Assembly (NCBI GenBank): GCA_021160625.1
Contig: JAGHCE010000241.1
Span: forward strand, 1-10,893
From: Planctomycetota bacterium
Lineage (GTDB): Bacteria > Planctomycetota > DG-23 > SLPQ01
DNA: 10,893 bases
Direction of reading: 5' to 3'
The notes under the pieces are model-generated. The model did no database searches and was not told the DNA's origin. It saw only the letters and a list, made by a program, of their open reading frames with translations. Both the position numbers and the translations under genes were made by a program. The number at the start of each line of letters is the position of its first letter. Positions within the stretch are counted from its first letter, which is position 1. Below are positions 7,579 to 10,893 of the stretch, in pieces.

Positions 7579-7584
7579 TATAAT
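7579..7584 (+). promoter_or_regulatory. Consensus -10 box (TATAAT) for the tandem kinase gene
   Basis: A perfect TATAAT on the + strand lies about 68 bases before the proposed kinase start. Transcription would begin near 7591 and give a leader of about 60 bases that contains the hairpin at 7601-7622. No clear -35 box is seen. It is divergent from the TATAAT at 7491-7496, and the two boxes are about 82 bases apart. Confidence 0.4.
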
Positions 7585-7600
7585 GTGCGCTGCCCGAAAT

Positions 7601-7622
7601 GGCCCGGAAAGCGCTTCGGGCC
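7601..7622 (+). promoter_or_regulatory. Strong leader hairpin upstream of the kinase gene
   Basis: GGCCCGGA pairs with TTCGGGCC (8 bp including one G-U pair) around a 6-base loop. An overlapping alternative pairs GCCCGAA (7592-7598) with TTCGGGC (7615-7621); the two are mutually exclusive. The structure falls between the predicted transcription start and the ATG at 7652. There is no T run, so attenuation by an intrinsic terminator is unlikely. Effects on stability or translation are possible. Confidence 0.35.
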
Positions 7623-7651
7623 GAGGGGATGTTGACGGGAGCACCGCAGGG

Positions 7652-9328
7652 ATGGCACATTCGCAGGGGTTTGAGGCCTTCGAGGCCTGGGGATACGCCT
7701 GGCAGGCGGCGCCTGCCTTTGCCGACGTGGTGAAAAGCGACGCCCGCGCCGGGGCCCCTTCCCCCGCCGCCGAAATCGTGAAGGCCGGCCCCGCCAGAGA
7801 GGTCTGGCGCTTCCAGGCGGCGACAGCGGCCGAGCGCTTCGACGTCTTCGCCAAGAAGTGCCTGCTTCCCGACGCAAGAGACCGCCTCAAGTACGCCTTC
7901 CGGCCGGCGAAGGCCTGGAAGGAATGGAGGACGCTCCTGGAACTGCGGCACCGTGGCGTGGCCGTACCGGAGCCGCTTGCGGTGGGAGTCGCGCGCAGCG
8001 GAGCGCTTCTCTCGTCCTCGATACTCATCACGAAAACGCTCACAGACGTCGTGCCGCTTGACGCCTATGTCCTTGGGCACATCGACGGTGCCACGCACGC
8101 CGAGGTGGCCGTATTCACCGCTGCCCTGGCGGACTTCCTGCGCCGGATTCACGAAGCGGGCCTGCTGCACAGGGATTTCCACGCGGCCAACATTATGGTT
8201 GCGCAGGGGGTCTCGGGCCCGCAGTTTAGTCTTGTGGACCTTGCGGACGCGCGCGTCGGCCGGGGGCTTCTTGCCGGAGAGCGGCTGGAAAACATCGCCG
8301 TCCTCGGCCACTTCTTCTGCCAGGTCGCACCAAGGCACTGGAGGCTGCGGTTCCTGAAGGGGCACCTTGCCGACGAAGAGGACTACTGCCGGGCCTCTCG
8401 TCTCGTCGAGCACCTCGCCGAGAAGGGGATGAGGCGCATATGGGCCAAGCGTGACCGCCGCATCTTCGGCGAAAACAAGTACTTCCGGCAGGTGCAAACC
8501 GGCAGGCTCTCCGGGCATATCCGGCGCACGCCAACGGCGGCGGCTGCAATCGCCCTCTTCGAGGGAAAAGACTCCTTCGAAAAGGCCGATTTGATAATCA
8601 AGGACTCACGCTCGTCGAAGGTGGGCGTCTTTTCCGTCGAGGTTGACGGTCAGACCAGGAGAATACTCGTCAAGCGGCGCAATCCAAGGCGCACGTGGAA
8701 GGTGCTTTTTGACCCTTTCCGGATGTCGCGCGGGAAAAAGGGGTTTTTCTTCGGTGCGGCGTTTGCCAACAGGCTGCTACCGACGCCGCCGGTTCTGGCG
8801 GTATTGGACGAGAGGCACTTCGGTGTCATAAGGGCCAGTTACGCCGTCTTCGAATACATAGAAGGCACCGAGAACCTGGCCGCGCTTGCGGCGGCGCGTG
8901 GGGCGGGCGGGCTTCCGGCGCGCCTTCACGCCAAGCGGGGAATGTTTCTCAGACGCCTCGCACAAACGCTAAGGCGTATGCACTGGTGCGGCTTCTCGGC
9001 AAGGGACTTGAAGGCCGCAAATATCCTTATTTACGAAAGGGCCGGACGGCTCGAATTTGCAATAAGCGACCTCGACGGCGCGCGCCTTTACCCCGGGGGC
9101 GTCCCCGAGCGCATCGCAATCCGCAACATCGCCAGGCTTTATTTCGACGCATCCTGGCTGGGCGCCGTCACCAGGCGCGAGGCGATTGACTTCCTCAAGG
9201 ACTATCTCGGCCCCGCAAGCCGCGAGCGCACCAGTAGATGGGTTTCAGGAATATCCCGATTCATTCAGGCCAAGAGGCAAACGTTCAAGCCAAAGGGCAT
9301 CTTTGCCGCAAGCTCCCTTCCCCACTAA
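7652..9328 (+). CDS. Tandem lipopolysaccharide-kinase-like protein (two WaaP/InaA-type kinase domains)
   Basis: The protein has 558 residues from ATG 7652, with a GGGAG at 7637-7641 as the probable Shine-Dalgarno. The open frame runs further upstream, but that part is antisense to resB and has no family likeness. Two eukaryotic-like kinase folds of the Kdo/WaaP/InaA type follow each other. Domain 1 (~48-245) has the ATP-site Lys in VFAKKC (K68 or K69), the catalytic loop HRDFHAAN (173-180) and the metal-binding LVDLADAR (D196). A WAKRDRR linker near 264-270 is followed by domain 2 (~300-545), with ILVKRR (K341), SARDLKAANIL (D452, N457) and ISDLDGAR (D473). In domain 2 the HRD His is replaced by Ala, but Asp, Asn and the metal Asp remain, so both domains could be active. 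Such kinases phosphorylate Kdo or heptose in the LPS core at the inner membrane. The substrate is not known here. There is no signal peptide. The stop overlaps that of the convergent FGGY gene. Confidence 0.82.
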   Translation: MAHSQGFEAFEAWGYAWQAAPAFADVVKSDARAGAPSPAAEIVKAGPAREVWRFQAATAAERFDVFAKKCLLPDARDRLKYAFRPAKAWKEWRTLLELRHRGVAVPEPLAVGVARSGALLSSSILITKTLTDVVPLDAYVLGHIDGATHAEVAVFTAALADFLRRIHEAGLLHRDFHAANIMVAQGVSGPQFSLVDLADARVGRGLLAGERLENIAVLGHFFCQVAPRHWRLRFLKGHLADEEDYCRASRLVEHLAEKGMRRIWAKRDRRIFGENKYFRQVQTGRLSGHIRRTPTAAAAIALFEGKDSFEKADLIIKDSRSSKVGVFSVEVDGQTRRILVKRRNPRRTWKVLFDPFRMSRGKKGFFFGAAFANRLLPTPPVLAVLDERHFGVIRASYAVFEYIEGTENLAALAAARGAGGLPARLHAKRGMFLRRLAQTLRRMHWCGFSARDLKAANILIYERAGRLEFAISDLDGARLYPGGVPERIAIRNIARLYFDASWLGAVTRREAIDFLKDYLGPASRERTSRWVSGISRFIQAKRQTFKPKGIFAASSLPH

Positions 9329-10827
9329 GTCCTCGCTTTTACACGCTCCATAAAGGCGTCAACATACCGGCCGAGAAGTTCGGCGTCAAGGTCGAACCCG
9401 CGGACCTGCTCTGCCTCCAACCGGCACCGGCCGACGAGCTCTTCGGGACGCTTGGCTTCGACGGCGGCTCCGCCGAGAATCGCCGCACCGTAGGCTGCCC
9501 CTCCCGCATTGCCGAAAAGAACCTCGGCCCCCGGAAAGAGCGCTGCGATTACCCCTCGGTACAGCGGGTTGCCCCTTCCAATATGCCCCTCGATGAATAT
9601 CCTCTCCACGGCGTCGCCGGCGGCCATCCGTATCGCCTGGTAACCCTGGACGGCAAGGGACAGGTCAACGACGCACCAGGCGTACGCAGCGTCCCGGAAG
9701 ATGGTGTCGAGCCCTTCGAGCCGCGCGACGCTCCCTGGGAAGAGCCCCGATCCGCGCTCTACGGTCGGCAGCGCAAAGGCCTGCCTCGCCGTCAGCACGT
9801 CGCCGAGGACGTCGAGGTCCACCGTTTCGGGATGCGGCCAGGCCGGGAGGACCTTGTGCCTGTAGAAATCGAACTCCGCGCCTCCTCGGAAGATCGTCGT
9901 TTTGACCGGGCCGCCGTAAATACTCCTGTTGAAAAACACCTCCCTGCCGAGTTCGTCGGCGTCGAAGCGAGCCTCGGCGCGCGGCGACATCGTGACGACC
10001 CAGGTGCCGCTGTCCTGGACGACGAAGTCCCGAAGGCCCTCGGCGAAATACGGCACGAGCGCGGCGTTGGAGTCGTGAACACCCGTTGTGACGACGGTCG
10101 ACAGGGGCAGGCCGGTTTTCCGGGCGATCTCAGGGGTAATCGTGCCGACGGCCTCCCAGCTCTTCCTGAAAGGCGGCGGCGGGAGCTTGTCCGTGACGCC
10201 GAGCGAATCGGCCACGCTGCTGTACTTGTCGCCCGATATGTCCAAAAGATACCCGTGACAGCCCAGATATGTCGGCTCGGCCGCCTTTGCCCCGGTCAGG
10301 AGAAACGCCAAGTACTGCGGGAACATCAGGATGTCCGTTACCTTCTCGAAACGCTTCGGGTAATGCTCCTGCAGCCAGGAAATTTGCTTCGCGTGGTTGA
10401 TGAGCCAGCCGAAGCGGGCCGTACCGGTCCGGCGCTGCAGCTCGTCGGGCCCGGCGCCCACGCGGCGGTAAAAGGCCTCGTCGTCGGCGGGGGTAATCTC
10501 CTGCTCGTAGGAGACAATCGGAAAGACGAGGCCACCGTCACCGTCGAAGACCGTGCCGGCGCCGTTCGAGAGAAGCGCAATCGTGGCCCCGTGAGTAGTT
10601 ATTGAGACGCATCGGATATCTTCGTAATCGCGCGCCGCTTTTCTTAACCCCTCGATCATCCATTCGTAAACAGACGCCATATCGTCCGAAAGTATGCCGT
10701 CGACCTCGACCTGCCCAAAGACGACGCCCTTCTCGCCGGGGTTGAGGCAAACGAGGTCCGAATCATAGACGAAGAGCTTCTTGTTGGTCTTCCCGATGTC
10801 GAGAACAACAATCCCGTAGTCGGTCAT
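9325..10827 (-). CDS. FGGY-family carbohydrate kinase (fuculokinase/rhamnulokinase-like)
   Basis: This is an ATP-dependent sugar kinase of 500 residues, a normal family length, starting at ATG 10827. A GGAGAAGGCGAG purine stretch lies 7 bases upstream. Seen in order: VLDIGKTNKKLFVYD (8-22), the phosphate-1 loop of the N-terminal ASKHA domain; TTHGA (77-81), near the substrate site; TTGVHDSNAAL (247-257) with D252 as the expected catalytic base; QDSGTW (271-276), the phosphate-2 loop; and EGHIGRGNPLY plus GNAGGAAYGAA (413-449), the adenosine site. The layout resembles L-fuculose, L-rhamnulose and related deoxyketose kinases, but the sugar cannot be fixed from sequence alone. No isomerase, aldolase or transporter is visible beside it; further genes may lie beyond the right edge. 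It would feed a phosphorylated sugar into cytoplasmic catabolism. The TAG stop overlaps the TAA of the convergent kinase gene by 4 bases, leaving no room for a terminator. Confidence 0.9.
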   Translation of the reverse strand: MTDYGIVVLDIGKTNKKLFVYDSDLVCLNPGEKGVVFGQVEVDGILSDDMASVYEWMIEGLRKAARDYEDIRCVSITTHGATIALLSNGAGTVFDGDGGLVFPIVSYEQEITPADDEAFYRRVGAGPDELQRRTGTARFGWLINHAKQISWLQEHYPKRFEKVTDILMFPQYLAFLLTGAKAAEPTYLGCHGYLLDISGDKYSSVADSLGVTDKLPPPPFRKSWEAVGTITPEIARKTGLPLSTVVTTGVHDSNAALVPYFAEGLRDFVVQDSGTWVVTMSPRAEARFDADELGREVFFNRSIYGGPVKTTIFRGGAEFDFYRHKVLPAWPHPETVDLDVLGDVLTARQAFALPTVERGSGLFPGSVARLEGLDTIFRDAAYAWCVVDLSLAVQGYQAIRMAAGDAVERIFIEGHIGRGNPLYRGVIAALFPGAEVLFGNAGGAAYGAAILGGAAVEAKRPEELVGRCRLEAEQVRGFDLDAELLGRYVDAFMERVKART

Positions 10828-10847
10828 AGAGTGACTCGCCTTCTCCG

Positions 10848-10866
10848 CCGGGTGGTTTGCCACCGG
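10848..10866. repeat. Inverted repeat (possible operator) before the FGGY kinase
   Basis: CCGGGTGG-TTTG-CCACCGG forms a 7-bp stem with one bulged G and a 4-base loop. It lies about 20 bases before the FGGY ATG and directly next to its Shine-Dalgarno region. It could be a regulator binding site or an mRNA hairpin that limits translation. A TTTTT run on the - strand precedes rather than follows it, so it is not a terminator for a gene read in that direction. The promoter itself may lie outside the window. Confidence 0.35.
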
Positions 10867-10893
10867 AAAAACTACCCGCAAGCACCTTCGAGG

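Noticed and set aside
7046..7651. Upstream extension of the tandem kinase frame back to an ATG at 7046, or to an ATG at 7583.
   Set aside because: The extension is antisense to resB and has no family likeness. The ATG at 7583 overlaps the putative -10 box. ATG 7652 has a Shine-Dalgarno and leads directly into kinase-like sequence.
9238..10605. 455-codon + strand frame opposite the FGGY kinase.
   Set aside because: It is antisense to an unmistakable FGGY gene with all motifs intact and has no recognisable domain.
1..10893. Defence system, CRISPR array, mobile element or tRNA.
   Set aside because: No direct-repeat array, transposase or nuclease motif, terminal repeats or tRNA-like cloverleaf was seen in reading both strands.

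Overview
This GC-rich window holds seven protein genes and almost no spare DNA. It looks like the chromosome of a Gram-negative bacterium, and I would guess the Planctomycetota or a neighbouring PVC lineage. Three things point there: a DUF4175-like exported protein paired with a very Ala/Glu/Gln-rich coiled-coil protein, System II (ResB/CcsA) cytochrome c maturation with a large N-terminal extension on CcsA, and a WaaP/InaA-type kinase that fits an organism with lipopolysaccharide. The assignment rests on protein style alone. I see no rRNA, tRNA, CRISPR array, insertion sequence or phage gene.

Left part (1-4895, + strand) is a tightly coupled run of three genes. The first is the 3' end of a DUF4175-like periplasmic protein, entered from outside the window. 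It overlaps by 3 bases an exported coiled-coil protein of about 741 residues. That gene has no ATG, GTG or TTG start that keeps its signal peptide, but a CTG at 1000 with an ideal Shine-Dalgarno restores a textbook one. It overlaps by 4 bases (GTGA) a family 84 glycoside hydrolase (O-GlcNAcase/hyaluronidase type). The hydrolase keeps the catalytic Asp pair, but its usual substrate-binding Lys appears to be replaced by Arg.

Middle part (4951-7480, - strand) is resB followed by ccsA, overlapping by 11 bases. Together they form the System II haem export and cytochrome c ligation complex. Upstream of resB lies the only intergenic region longer than 100 bases (7481-7651). It carries a TATAAT box on each strand and, on the + side, a strong leader hairpin.

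Right part: divergent from resB is one gene (7652-9328, +) encoding two lipopolysaccharide-kinase-like domains in tandem. Its stop codon overlaps the stop of the convergent FGGY sugar kinase (9325-10827, -). An inverted repeat lies just before that kinase's ribosome binding site at the right edge.

The most unusual part is the coupling of a DUF4175-like/coiled-coil export pair to a GH84 enzyme that has no visible signal peptide. The CTG start, the tandem kinase fusion and the divergent TATAAT control region are smaller points of interest.
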